Positions 1-10,062 of a stretch of 64,000 nt of DNA are shown piece by piece; within the stretch, counting starts at the first letter, position 1, and every line of letters starts with the position of its first letter. Source of the DNA: an uncultured Clostridia bacterium (lineage in GTDB: Bacteria > Bacillota > Clostridia > Oscillospirales > Ruminococcaceae); the NCBI GenBank assembly GCA_947627205.1, contig CANQVE010000002.1:124001-188000 (forward strand), given 5' to 3'. The translations under genes were made by a program, and so were the position numbers. Under the pieces are notes generated by a model, which was not told the DNA's origin, did not search any database, and saw nothing but the letters and a program-made list of their open reading frames with translations.

Positions 1-663
1 GGACAGATACTCGAACACAGAGGAATAACAACAGGCGCGCATATTGAGCGAATAAAAGATGTATGCGACGAAAGGTTTGACTCTGTAAATGTTTCTGCAA
101 ATCAGCTTAATGCTCTAAAGAGCGGTTTTCCTGTTATTTCGGCAGAAGTTGAAGAAAAAATGCGCGAAGTTATAAACAGCGCAAGAATGAATATGGACAG
201 CGTCGGCGGGATAGTTGAATGTGCCGCGGTAGGATTTCCTGCGGGAATAGGCTCGCCGATGATGGACGGGCTGGAAAATATAATTTCACGTTTGGTTTTT
301 TCAATTCCTGCGGTAAAAGGAATTGAATTCGGAAACGGTTTTTCTTGCGCTGATATTTTCGGCAGTGAGAACAATGATGAATTTTATATCGAAAACGGAA
401 AAGTCCTTACTAAAACAAACAACCACGGAGGAATTCTGGGCGGGATAAGCTCGGGAATGCCTATAATTTTCCGAGCGGCATTTAAACCTACGCCGTCTAT
501 TTCCCGTTTGCAGAAGAGCATTGATTTCAAGGAGATGACCGAAACAGAGCTTGAAATAAAAGGAAGACACGATCCGTGCATAGTTCCGCGCGCAGTGCCT
601 TGCGCAGAAGCGGCGCTCAATATCGCGCTTTTGTCTGCAATGTTAAACGATCCGAATATTTAA
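1..663 (+). CDS. aroC: Chorismate synthase, 3' part (5' end outside window)
   Basis: Open frame from the window edge: GQILEHRGITTGAHIERI...GFPAGIGSPMMDGLE...KTNNHGGILGGISSGMPI...GRHDPCIVPRAVPCAEA, which are chorismate synthase motifs. Confidence 0.95.
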   Translation, partial: GQILEHRGITTGAHIERIKDVCDERFDSVNVSANQLNALKSGFPVISAEVEEKMREVINSARMNMDSVGGIVECAAVGFPAGIGSPMMDGLENIISRLVFSIPAVKGIEFGNGFSCADIFGSENNDEFYIENGKVLTKTNNHGGILGGISSGMPIIFRAAFKPTPSISRLQKSIDFKEMTETELEIKGRHDPCIVPRAVPCAEAALNIALLSAMLNDPNI

Positions 664-679
664 AAAGGAGGATTTGGTT

Positions 680-1225
680 TTGGAAGTTCCAAGAATACGA
701 GTTGAAAATATTGACGATATATGCGTTCTGATATGTCACCTTATCTATTCTCTCGGCTGTCCGCTGTCTAAAAATCAACTTATAGAAATAACATCTCTTG
801 AAGATGCGGTAAACTATTTCGGACTTTTGAAAGCTCTTGATAAAGCAAAAGGACATCTGCTGAAAGAGATCGTAACAGACAATGAAACTGTATATTCAAA
901 TACAGAGTTCGGGATAAAGGCTGCTCGTGAGCTTGGTTCAAATGTTCCGCTCTCGGTTCGTGATAAAATGTTTAAAGAAGCTGTAAGAGTCTACACGCGT
1001 GACGCTATGAAGAAAAAAGGCTCTATGATAGCCGTTAGATATATTGAAAACTCCGACAAAACGTGTACTATCGGCATCAGGGTAATGGACGAGGAAACTG
1101 CAAAACAGAAATATTTTCTTGAAATTACCGCTGAAAATTCAGCAAAAGCGGATCATATCAAAAATAAGATAAAAACCTCTCCAAAGGATTTTATTAAATA
1201 TCTTGATGATTTTTTTAATGAATAA
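680..1225 (+). CDS. DUF4364-like hypothetical protein; likely TTG start at 680 after AAAGGAGG
   Basis: ORF 674..1225; strong SD at 665-672; VLEVPRIRVENIDDICVLICHLIYSLGCPLSKNQLIEI resembles the DUF4364 N-terminus (from memory). Confidence 0.75.
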   Translation: MEVPRIRVENIDDICVLICHLIYSLGCPLSKNQLIEITSLEDAVNYFGLLKALDKAKGHLLKEIVTDNETVYSNTEFGIKAARELGSNVPLSVRDKMFKEAVRVYTRDAMKKKGSMIAVRYIENSDKTCTIGIRVMDEETAKQKYFLEITAENSAKADHIKNKIKTSPKDFIKYLDDFFNE

Positions 1226-1235
1226 TTGTACAGTA

Positions 1236-1270
1236 AAACGGCTTGATATAATTCAAGCCGTTTATTTTTT
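1236..1270. terminator. Bidirectional intrinsic terminator
   Basis: AAACGGCTTGA-TATAAT-TCAAGCCGTTT followed by ATTTTTTT, between convergent genes. Confidence 0.85.
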
Positions 1271-3396
1271 TAATTGTTAAACATCTCGGTTTCATTATTG
1301 CCCGAAAGACTGACATTATTCGGAGAAAGCCAATCGTCCTGCGGTCCGCATACAATCCTGGAGAAAATATAAGCGCGGCGCAGACTGAGAACTGCCCGAG
1401 CCTGATAGCTTCCCGAGCGAGTTATCTCAACAGCAAGAGCAGCATCGGGATTTTTTCCGTCAATAAGCGCAAGCGGTATCATAAACGCTTCTGAATAGAC
1501 GTCGGGAAGATAAGCGGGAACAGCGGTTTTAAAGTTTCGTTTAACGCGCTTTCCTGCAGTTTCAACAGCGTTCCGCAAAGAATTTTGTATCCTGAAAGAC
1601 AACTTTCCGCTTTTTGAATACAGTTCTTTTAACATTTCACAGAGCTTTATCCGTTCTTCTTTTTGCGTTTCGGTTTTTATTTTCGGAATAATATCCATTG
1701 CTTCACGAACGTCAAAAAACTGCTCGGAAAGATATTCGGGCGGGAAACGTTCTATATTATCCAAAAACAGCCGTTCATAGTCAACATACATATATTTTGC
1801 GGTATTGAAGATCAGATCTTCGCTGTTTTCAAAATAAACCGCCTGCCGAGGCAGTCTGTCAAACATCTCTCGGATATTTTTGCCCTTGACACTTGAAAAC
1901 GCCGTACAAAATCCCGCAAGTTCATGATCGCCATATTCGTTATACTCAAAAACAGCGTAAATATCGTCGTAATTTTTATCTGCAAGCCCTGTGTTAAATG
2001 AGGCATAATTTCTCGAAACGCAAAACTTTTTCTCGGATATTATTTTTTTCAGCGTATATCTTAAATACTCGCCGAGCATTTGGATATCCCATTCTTCATC
2101 TAATGCAAGTGCCTTTAGCTTACACAACATTGTTATGTCTGTAAAAGCATAATTTTCGGGATATTTTGCAACAACAGACGTCTTGCTGTCACGGACAAAT
2201 GTATCGACATAATATAAGAACCACTCTTTTCCCTCGTATGCGCTCGGCTTCAATGTAAGCTCCACACAACTGCCGTCGCTCTTTTTGTATCTGGTGGGGA
2301 AAATCATTTTACCGCCGTAAAAACGTACAGTCCCGTTCTTTCTTGCCGTTTCAAAATCCTCTGTGATGTTATCGTTAAGTTGAAAGTAATCGACAGATAT
2401 CCCGTTTTCTTCAATAAAATTTTTGAGAATAGACATCGGCTTTACGGGTAAATTGCAAAAATCGCTCAGCCTGCCCAAAGGAATTTTACTGCTTTTCATA
2501 TATCCCGCATTATAAGCGTCGACAGCTTCGGCGGTTTTCTCAGGTTTTGATCTTCCCGCATCTCTGATAGTAACGAGATATTGAGGCACACCGCCTAGTA
2601 TCATCTCTTTTAACTCCAGAAAAGGCAGTTTAGCGAGAAAATCTTTCATTTTCCCGTATCCATACTTTAGCCTGTCAACTCCGCGGTCGGTCAGAAGTTT
2701 GCTGATCGCCGCCATGTGATGCGGTTTATTGAGCGGGAAATTATCACAAAGCAAATTATAGATACGCTGTTTTTCTTCATCGGGAATTTCCGACGGCTTT
2801 CTTTCGGGAATGATTGAAGAAGTATAATAAGTCCTAGCTTTTTCAAATGAAAAATAAAGGCTTTTTCCGTATGAATTAAGATTTTTTGTGATTATTCCGT
2901 TTATCATCTGCCCGTCATGACAACGCTCTATCGGAAAAATATATTTATCTCCGAGGAAAACAAGTTCGTCAGACTTCCCTGCTTCTTCAAACCTGCTGAA
3001 AACCAACTGTTTCATCTGCTGTACGGTCAGATCATTTCCAAGTATCTTTGAAAGCGCATAAAGCGACTGCTGTGTCATTTCAATGATATCATCATTTAAG
3101 ATGATATTTTTTGTTCCAAAAAAATTATCGGCGGGGTGTTTATATTCTTCCGAATTATTTTTGTCACCATTAAGCCAATCTTTAATTAAAATAAACCCGC
3201 TGTTTCTGTCGTCCTGAAACATAAACACTTCGGGGAAATCTTCGCATAGTTCTTCAAAAGAGCCGTATCCCATTTTTTCGGGCGAAAATCCGTTTGTATA
3301 AAGCCAATCATAAACCCTCGATATTTTATACAAACCCGCGTCTGCAAACTGTCTTTTTATACAACTATACAACTGTAATTTTTCTTCGTCTTTCAA
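1270..3396 (-). CDS. Multidomain protein with two LOTUS/OST-HTH-like segments and a DUF3825-like region
   Basis: 708 aa; two similar segments (YKISRVYDWLYTNGFSPEKMGYGSFEELCEDFPEVFMFQ and HHMAAISKLLTDRGVDRLKYGYGKMKDFLAKLPFLEL); LKALALDEEWD...FNTGLADKNYDDIYAVFE resembles DUF3825. Confidence 0.6.
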   Translation of the reverse strand: MKDEEKLQLYSCIKRQFADAGLYKISRVYDWLYTNGFSPEKMGYGSFEELCEDFPEVFMFQDDRNSGFILIKDWLNGDKNNSEEYKHPADNFFGTKNIILNDDIIEMTQQSLYALSKILGNDLTVQQMKQLVFSRFEEAGKSDELVFLGDKYIFPIERCHDGQMINGIITKNLNSYGKSLYFSFEKARTYYTSSIIPERKPSEIPDEEKQRIYNLLCDNFPLNKPHHMAAISKLLTDRGVDRLKYGYGKMKDFLAKLPFLELKEMILGGVPQYLVTIRDAGRSKPEKTAEAVDAYNAGYMKSSKIPLGRLSDFCNLPVKPMSILKNFIEENGISVDYFQLNDNITEDFETARKNGTVRFYGGKMIFPTRYKKSDGSCVELTLKPSAYEGKEWFLYYVDTFVRDSKTSVVAKYPENYAFTDITMLCKLKALALDEEWDIQMLGEYLRYTLKKIISEKKFCVSRNYASFNTGLADKNYDDIYAVFEYNEYGDHELAGFCTAFSSVKGKNIREMFDRLPRQAVYFENSEDLIFNTAKYMYVDYERLFLDNIERFPPEYLSEQFFDVREAMDIIPKIKTETQKEERIKLCEMLKELYSKSGKLSFRIQNSLRNAVETAGKRVKRNFKTAVPAYLPDVYSEAFMIPLALIDGKNPDAALAVEITRSGSYQARAVLSLRRAYIFSRIVCGPQDDWLSPNNVSLSGNNETEMFNN

Positions 3397-3411
3397 AATT
3401 ATTCTCCTGTT

Positions 3412-4368
3412 TTAATCTGATGAATTTTCCGAATTATCCGAATTTACGAGATCCCCTATATCGTCAAGATAATTCGCGTCTTCTATATAAATATGGTCTA
3501 CAAGCTCTGTCAGGCGCGTTTCCGAATAGTCCTGAAGATATCTTCCCTCAACATCTAGTTTGTAGCTATGGAAAGTGCTTTGATTTGTAAAATGGAAATC
3601 CGTAATGTTTATATCCATTATTCTGAAGCCGTCGATTATTTTTTTACAATCAGACGCAAAAGCGCTCGGCGCCGAATATATTCCGCCAAATTCAACATTT
3701 ACCGTTACCTTGTCCGCCGCGGAAAGCGCCTCAATGCCTTTCGTAACTCCCGTTCCGTCGGGATTTAGGTCAACTTCTACTTCCATTGATTCAATATCCG
3801 TTATGTAGCGCAGTTCTTTATAGCTTCTGTCATAAATTTCCGCCGCTATCGTTCGGTTGTTATATTCAATTTTATCCTTGTTATAGGAATGATTTAAAAC
3901 AACGCCCATTGTACAACAGCCGACAACAAGCGCCGCCGAAACAATAACGCTTATTATGTTTATTTTCAATCTTCCGTGAGTTATAAGCAAAGTAACGAGA
4001 ATTTCTATTCCGAATAAAATAGCCGCTATAGGCGAAAGTTTTAAGGGAATAAGATAATCGGGCGACTGTGAAAACAAACAGCAGATCATAATTATTCCGA
4101 ACGTTATAAGTATAAGCCCGAGAGAGATAACTCCTACGCCCTTTTTTAAAATCTCCCGTGTAAAACGCTCTGAAGCAGCAAAAGTGTGTTTTTGATTTTC
4201 GGCAATTTCGGTCGAATGGCGTTTGAGCATTTCATCAAACGCGCCGAGAAGCTGTTTTTGTTTTTCATCTAGCTCGTGCGCTGTTTCGTTTGTAGTTTCT
4301 GTTGGCGTTTCGGTTTCAACCGCATTATCTACCGCTATTCCGCCTTGATTTTCCTGATTTTCTGTCAC
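3412..4368 (-). CDS. Hypothetical membrane protein (3-4 TM segments)
   Basis: 318 aa ORF with hydrophobic segments GVISLGLILITFGIIMICCLF, LSPIAAILFGIEILVTLLI and IISVIVSAALVVGCCTMGVVL. Confidence 0.6.
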   Translation of the reverse strand: MTENQENQGGIAVDNAVETETPTETTNETAHELDEKQKQLLGAFDEMLKRHSTEIAENQKHTFAASERFTREILKKGVGVISLGLILITFGIIMICCLFSQSPDYLIPLKLSPIAAILFGIEILVTLLITHGRLKINIISVIVSAALVVGCCTMGVVLNHSYNKDKIEYNNRTIAAEIYDRSYKELRYITDIESMEVEVDLNPDGTGVTKGIEALSAADKVTVNVEFGGIYSAPSAFASDCKKIIDGFRIMDINITDFHFTNQSTFHSYKLDVEGRYLQDYSETRLTELVDHIYIEDANYLDDIGDLVNSDNSENSSD

Positions 4369-4685
4369 TGCTTGTCCTCCCCTCTAAGTAATTCCTGCAC
4401 TTTAGATTATAACAAAATTTCAACCACTTGTCAATGACGAATATTGTCTTTAATGCTTATTTTTTGGCAATAAAGGCAATAACATAAGAAAAAGCGGTAT
4501 CCTTTTAGAGGTTAGAGACAAGGTGTAAGAGGTAAGAAATCAAAGGTTGTTTTGGAGATAAAGTTATCTGGCTTTCAAAGAAAGAAGTTAGAGGCTAGAA
4601 TTTGTTTTAAACGGAAATTACTTTTCCGCTCATATTCTAGCCTCAAAGCCTCTAAGCCTCAAATCCTCTAATTTTTTAAACAGGA

Positions 4686-4728
4686 AAAAAGCGGTATCCT
4701 TTTGGAATACCGCTTTATGTTTTTGTTC
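4686..4728 (-). terminator. Intrinsic terminator of gap
   Basis: Minus strand AAAGCGGTATTCCAAAAGGATACCGCTTTTTT just downstream of the gap stop. Confidence 0.85.
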
Positions 4729-4739
4729 AAAGCCTATTA

Positions 4740-5774
4740 TTAAAGCTCTGCAAAATACTTTATGGTTCTTACCATCTGGGAAGTATAGGAGTTCTCGTTA
4801 TCATACCAAGAAACTACCTGTACCTGATAGAGATCGTCGCCAACCTTTGAAACCATTGTCTGAGTAGCGTCGAACAATGAACCGTATCTCATTCCGATAA
4901 CGTCGGAAGAAACGATCTGGTCTTCATTGTAGCCGAAAGACTCGGAAGCAGCAGCTTTCATAGCAGCGTTGATAGCTTCCTTAGTAACGTCAGCTTTCTT
5001 AACAACAGCCGTAAGGATAGTGGTAGAACCTGTAGGAACAGGAACACGCTGTGCAGAACCGATAAGTTTTCCGTTAAGCTCGGGGATAACAAGTCCTATC
5101 GCCTTTGCAGCACCCGTAGAGTTAGGAACGATGTTAGCGGCGCCCGCTCTGGCTCTTCTGAGGTCGCCCTTTCTGTGAGGACCGTCAAGGATCATCTGGT
5201 CGCCTGTATAAGCGTGGATAGTGCTCATGATACCGCTCTGGATAGGAGCATAATCATTAAGAGCCTTAGCCATAGGAGCAAGACAGTTTGTCGTGCAGGA
5301 AGCAGCAGAGATGATCTGATCTTCCTTTGAAAGTGTCTTTTCGTTTACGGAATAAACGATAGTCTTGAGGTCGTTTCCTGCGGGAGCGGAAATAACAACT
5401 TTCTTAGCGCCTGCATTGATATGAGCCATTGACTTTTCTTTTGAGCAGTAGAAACCTGTACATTCAAGAACAACATCAACGCCTATCTCGCCCCAAGGAA
5501 GATCCTTTGCTTCTTTTTCAGCGTAGATCTTAAGAGTCTTTCCGTCAACGGTGATAGTGTTATTCTCATCATCAGCGGAAACCGTGTGAAGATTTTCACC
5601 GATAACGCCGCAGTAGCCTTTCTGCGCGGTATCATACTTTAAAAGATTTGCGAGCATTGAGGGCTTTGTGAGGTCGTTTATAGCGACAACATCATAACCC
5701 TCTGCGCCGAACATCTGTCTGAAAGCAAGACGTCCGATACGACCGAAACCATTGATTGCAACTTTAACTGCCAT
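4740..5774 (-). CDS. gap: Glyceraldehyde-3-phosphate dehydrogenase, type I
   Basis: [21 protein letters not shown]...[15 protein letters not shown]...[16 protein letters not shown] at 5774 is preferred over the longer ORF. Confidence 0.98.
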   Translation of the reverse strand: MAVKVAINGFGRIGRLAFRQMFGAEGYDVVAINDLTKPSMLANLLKYDTAQKGYCGVIGENLHTVSADDENNTITVDGKTLKIYAEKEAKDLPWGEIGVDVVLECTGFYCSKEKSMAHINAGAKKVVISAPAGNDLKTIVYSVNEKTLSKEDQIISAASCTTNCLAPMAKALNDYAPIQSGIMSTIHAYTGDQMILDGPHRKGDLRRARAGAANIVPNSTGAAKAIGLVIPELNGKLIGSAQRVPVPTGSTTILTAVVKKADVTKEAINAAMKAAASESFGYNEDQIVSSDVIGMRYGSLFDATQTMVSKVGDDLYQVQVVSWYDNENSYTSQMVRTIKYFAEL

Positions 5775-6001
5775 TGGAATATTCCTCCTGAAAATTAAAA
5801 TTTGATAATTCCTATCAACTAATATTATACAAAATTTTCCGAAAATTATCAAGTGACTTAGAAAAATTTCTCTAACGATATAAGTAAACTTTTTTCACAA
5901 TATTTTGTATATTTTGCACAAATGCGTTCTTTTATTTCACTTTTTTTAACCGATTTGTTGCAAAGATGTTTTAAACGAAAACACTTTCCTATATATATTT
6001 T

Positions 6002-6955
6002 CTATTCAAAATACTTCATAAACCACAACCCGCGAATATCATTCACTTTAAATTCTTTTCCGTTCAGATATTCAAGAATACCCGCGTCTGTTGTGAATTT
6101 AAACCTTATCTTATAAGAACATAATGCCTGAAATTTTGCTTTAAACGGCTTGTTCTTCTCATTGCTCCCGTATTTGCCGTCGCCGAGCAGAGGACAGCCT
6201 ATATGAGCAAAATGCGCGCGAATCTGGTGAGTTCTTCCCGTAAGCAAGTCGACCTCTAAAAGCGAAAGGTCTTCCCTGCTTCCTAAAACTCGGTATTTCG
6301 TCTTTATTGTGAGAAAGTCCTGTTTAGGAATGTCGGAAATAACAACGCGGTTTTCGTCCGAGAGTTTTTTCAGATACGCCGTAAGCACCGTTTCTTTTTG
6401 GGCAGGATTTCCGAATACCGCGCATAAATAGAGCTTTTCTATTTCCCTGTCGCGGAGCTTTTGATTTAATATCCGCAATGCCTCGGCATTTTTTGCCGCG
6501 ATGACTATTCCGCTCGTGTTTCGGTCAATTCGGTTTACAAGCGCAGGAACAAAGCTCTGTTCGTTTTCGGGCTTATATTCGCCCTTTTCCTCAAGATAGC
6601 AAAGTATGCGGTTTATAAGCGTGTCCTGAGAGTTTTCGTTGTCCTCGTGCACAACAAGTCCGCACGGCTTGTCACAGAGAAGAATATTTTCGTCCTCATA
6701 GATAACGCTTATATCGGAGGAAATATCCTTTTTTTCAACAGCCTTTTTTGAAAGCAATTCTTCACTCAGATAAAATCTGAAAACATCGCCCTCTTTTAGT
6801 ATAGTGTTAGGCTCGGCTTTGGCGCCGTTCAGCTTTATCCGTTTTTTCCTCATCAGCTTGCAGACAAGAGTTGTTTTAAGATTTGGATATGCTTTTGATA
6901 AAAACCTGTCGGCACGCTGACCGGCGTCATTCTTTTTAACAGTTATCTCAGTCAT
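6002..6955 (-). CDS. RluA-family pseudouridine synthase
   Basis: S4-like N-terminus; VNRIDRNTSGIVIAAKNAEA; LLTGRTHQIRAHFAHIGCPLLGDGKYG. Confidence 0.93.
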   Translation of the reverse strand: MTEITVKKNDAGQRADRFLSKAYPNLKTTLVCKLMRKKRIKLNGAKAEPNTILKEGDVFRFYLSEELLSKKAVEKKDISSDISVIYEDENILLCDKPCGLVVHEDNENSQDTLINRILCYLEEKGEYKPENEQSFVPALVNRIDRNTSGIVIAAKNAEALRILNQKLRDREIEKLYLCAVFGNPAQKETVLTAYLKKLSDENRVVISDIPKQDFLTIKTKYRVLGSREDLSLLEVDLLTGRTHQIRAHFAHIGCPLLGDGKYGSNEKNKPFKAKFQALCSYKIRFKFTTDAGILEYLNGKEFKVNDIRGLWFMKYFE

Positions 6956-8779
6956 TTACTTTTTCAATTTTGCTTCTGCCTTTAAGCGAAGATCGCGTTC
7001 AAGAATTACTTTTCTGAGTCTAATGTTCTTGGGCGTTACTTCTACAAGCTCGTCGTCCTGGATAAATTCAAGGCTTTCTTCAAGGCTCATCTGCTTGCAC
7101 GGAATAAGATGAAGAGCGTCGTCAGAACCCGAAGCGCGGGTGTTTGTAAGGTGCTTTTTCTTGCATACATTTACGACAATATCTCCCGCTTTCGGTGATA
7201 CGCCGACTATCATTCCCTCGTATACCTCAACGCCCGCGTCAATGAACAATGTTCCGCGCTCCTGGGCGTTGAACAGTCCGTAGGTTACGGCTGTTCCTGT
7301 TTCCCATGCAACAAGAGAGCCTGCCGTTCTTCTGGCTATGTCTCCGTAATAAGGCTTATAGCTGTCGAAGATCGTGTTCATAACGCCCTCGCCTTTTGTA
7401 TCTGTAAGGAATTCGCTTCTATAGCCGAAAAGACCTCTTGACGGTACGAGGTATTCCAGCCTTGTGCGAGTTCCTATGGGGTGCATTTCAACCATTTCGC
7501 CCTTACGCTGTCCCATTTTCTCCATAACAGAGCCGACGGCATATTCGGGAACATCTATTATAACTCGCTCTACAGGCTCGCATTTTACTCCGTCAATTTC
7601 CTTGTACAAAACGCGCGGCGTGCTTACGGAAAGCTCATAGCCCTCTCTGCGCATAGTTTCAATAAGTATCGAAAGGTGCATTTCGCCGCGTCCCGCAACA
7701 TTCATGGAATCGGTCGTATTGCTGTCAGAAACACGCAGAGAAACGTCCTTTAATGTTTCGCGGATAAGTCTTTCGCGTATCTGGCGGGATGTAACGTATT
7801 TTCCCTCTCTGCCTGCAAAAGGAGAGGTGTTTACGGAAAAAGTCATTTCTACCGTAGGATCGCTTATCTTTACAAAAGAAAGCGGTTCGGGGTTATTTAC
7901 CGAGCAGATAGTTTGTCCGATAGTAACGCCCTCAATTCCCGAAAAAGCAATTATATCGCCTACAGATGCGCTCTCAACAGGCACTTTGTTCAATCCCTCA
8001 AACTGATTGAGCGAAACTATCTTAGCCTTAAAGGGAGCTGTTCTGTTGTGATAATCGCAGACCATTACTTCCTGATTTTGCTTTATAACTCCGCGCTCTA
8101 CCCTGCCTATCGCAATTCTTCCCACATAATCGTTATAATCAATTGACGAAACAAGCACCTGCAGATCGCCGTTTTCATCTCCCTCGGGCGCGGGAATGTG
8201 TTCGATTATCTTCTCAAAAAGAGGCTTGAAATCCGTTCCCATTTCGTCGGGATTGTATGACGAACAGCCGAGTCTTCCCGAACAGAAAACCACGGGGCTG
8301 TCGAGCTGTTCTTCTGTTGCGTCAAGATCGAGCAGAAGTTCAAGCACCTCATCTACGACCTCATGATTTCTTGCGTCGGGACGGTCTGTTTTGTTTACTA
8401 CTACAATTATCTTGTGACCAAGTTCAAGAGCCTTTTGCAGGACAAAACGCGTCTGAGGCATTGTTCCCTCAAAGCTGTCTACCAAAAGCAAAACGCCGTT
8501 TACCATTTTAAGTATGCGCTCTACCTCTCCCGAAAAGTCGGCGTGTCCGGGAGTATCTACTATGTTTATCTTTACGCCGTTGTACATACAAGACGTGTTT
8601 TTTGCGAGAATAGTAATTCCGCGCTCGCGCTCGATATCGTTGTTGTCCATAACGCGATCCTGGACAGCCTGATTTTCGCGGAACGCTCCCCCCTGCTTTA
8701 ACATTTCATCTACAAGCGTTGTCTTTCCGTGGTCGACGTGCGCTATTATCGCAATATTCCTAAGATCTTCTCTAACCAA
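6956..8779 (-). CDS. typA: Translational GTPase TypA/BipA
   Basis: [20 protein letters not shown]...[12 protein letters not shown]...[16 protein letters not shown]...[11 protein letters not shown]; TypA C-terminal region. Confidence 0.97.
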   Translation of the reverse strand: MVREDLRNIAIIAHVDHGKTTLVDEMLKQGGAFRENQAVQDRVMDNNDIERERGITILAKNTSCMYNGVKINIVDTPGHADFSGEVERILKMVNGVLLLVDSFEGTMPQTRFVLQKALELGHKIIVVVNKTDRPDARNHEVVDEVLELLLDLDATEEQLDSPVVFCSGRLGCSSYNPDEMGTDFKPLFEKIIEHIPAPEGDENGDLQVLVSSIDYNDYVGRIAIGRVERGVIKQNQEVMVCDYHNRTAPFKAKIVSLNQFEGLNKVPVESASVGDIIAFSGIEGVTIGQTICSVNNPEPLSFVKISDPTVEMTFSVNTSPFAGREGKYVTSRQIRERLIRETLKDVSLRVSDSNTTDSMNVAGRGEMHLSILIETMRREGYELSVSTPRVLYKEIDGVKCEPVERVIIDVPEYAVGSVMEKMGQRKGEMVEMHPIGTRTRLEYLVPSRGLFGYRSEFLTDTKGEGVMNTIFDSYKPYYGDIARRTAGSLVAWETGTAVTYGLFNAQERGTLFIDAGVEVYEGMIVGVSPKAGDIVVNVCKKKHLTNTRASGSDDALHLIPCKQMSLEESLEFIQDDELVEVTPKNIRLRKVILERDLRLKAEAKLKK

Positions 8780-8826
8780 ATTTGCTCACTTTCCTTTTTC
8801 TTGATATATAGATTTACATCAAAAGT

Positions 8827-8954
8827 ATTATACAATAAATTCGCAAGAATTTATTGTATAATTGTCCATTACCGCACGGAGCAAAATTTTGTAAAAAATT
8901 TTGCGGATGTGCGTGGACATAAATGTATAATAATCGCTCTGCGATTATTATACA
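8827..8954. repeat. Cluster of three consecutive perfect stem-loops
   Basis: 8827-8862 (16-bp arms, GCAA loop), 8881-8904 (10-bp arms, GTAA loop, with outer partial stem TGTCCA...TGGACA), 8924-8954 (14-bp arms, TCT loop). Confidence 0.85.
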
Positions 8955-9051
8955 ACATTTTCCTTATTTCTACAAGATGATAATTTAAAAAACGTGTTTT
9001 TAATTATTTTAATCAAACATTAACCCCTGTTTTTATGCATTTTAACAACAA

Positions 9052-10062
9052 TCAAGCAACATTTCCCAAAAAATTCTTTTCGGTTTCAACTCTAAGTTCC
9101 GAGCCGTCGCTTACCATAACAATATTTCCGTCGCGGGAAGTAGCATAAAATTCATAACAGCCTGCGTTTTCAAGGCGGTCGAAAACCTCGCTCCGAGGGT
9201 GTCCGTAGTAATTTATCTCCGCAACTTCAAACACGGCTATATCAGGCGTTACTTTCAGCAGGAATTCCTCCGAGCTAGAACCTGCGCTTCCGTGGTGACC
9301 GACTTTTAAAACGTCAGCGTCAATATCCGCTCCGCTTTCAATAAGATCCTTTTCGCCTATACTTGTGAGATCTCCCGTAAACAAAAATGAATTTTCTCCG
9401 TCTACAAATTTAGTAACTACCGAAAAATCATTCAGGTCGTCATAATAGTCTACCGTCGGCGCAAGTATCTCAATATAACTGTCGTCATCAATAAAATATT
9501 TCTCGCCGACTTCGGCATATTCCGCGTCAATGTTTTTCATGTCTATTTCCGCCATCATTTTTAAATAGCTTACAGTGTCGGGAACAAGGTCTACGGGAAT
9601 TCTCGGCATTACTATCTTGTCAACATTATATTCCATAAGTACCTTGTATATTGAGCCGATATGGTCGCCGTGAGGGTGGGTGCATATCAGAAGATCTATT
9701 TTCTCTATCTCCTGAAAATTCAAATAGCCGAAAATATTTCCCGAAGTATCTTCTAATCCCCCGTCAATAAGAACGGTATAATTATTTGTGACAATAAGTT
9801 CACTGTCAGCCTGTCCGACATCTATAAAATGAACGACAGCTTCATTTTCTTTAGGTTTTACGAGCGGTTTTATACCGCCTCCGAAAAAGATGACAACGTC
9901 GTTTGAAGACGGTATCCATTCGATTTTAAGGAACTTGTCGTTTACAAAGAAAAACAGTGCTGCAACCGAAATAATTATCAGCACTGTCGATACGACTTTT
10001 CTGTATATCCGTTTAACGCTTGGTTTTCTTTTTACGGATATTTGTTTCTTTTTTTGGGGCAT
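9052..10062 (-). CDS. ComEC/Rec2-like metallo-beta-lactamase-fold protein (no competence channel domain)
   Basis: HFIDVGQADSELIVTNNYTVLIDGG...ICTHPHGDHIGSI...VGHHGSAGSSSEEFL; single N-terminal TM segment. Confidence 0.85.
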   Translation of the reverse strand: MPQKKKQISVKRKPSVKRIYRKVVSTVLIIISVAALFFFVNDKFLKIEWIPSSNDVVIFFGGGIKPLVKPKENEAVVHFIDVGQADSELIVTNNYTVLIDGGLEDTSGNIFGYLNFQEIEKIDLLICTHPHGDHIGSIYKVLMEYNVDKIVMPRIPVDLVPDTVSYLKMMAEIDMKNIDAEYAEVGEKYFIDDDSYIEILAPTVDYYDDLNDFSVVTKFVDGENSFLFTGDLTSIGEKDLIESGADIDADVLKVGHHGSAGSSSEEFLLKVTPDIAVFEVAEINYYGHPRSEVFDRLENAGCYEFYATSRDGNIVMVSDGSELRVETEKNFLGNVA

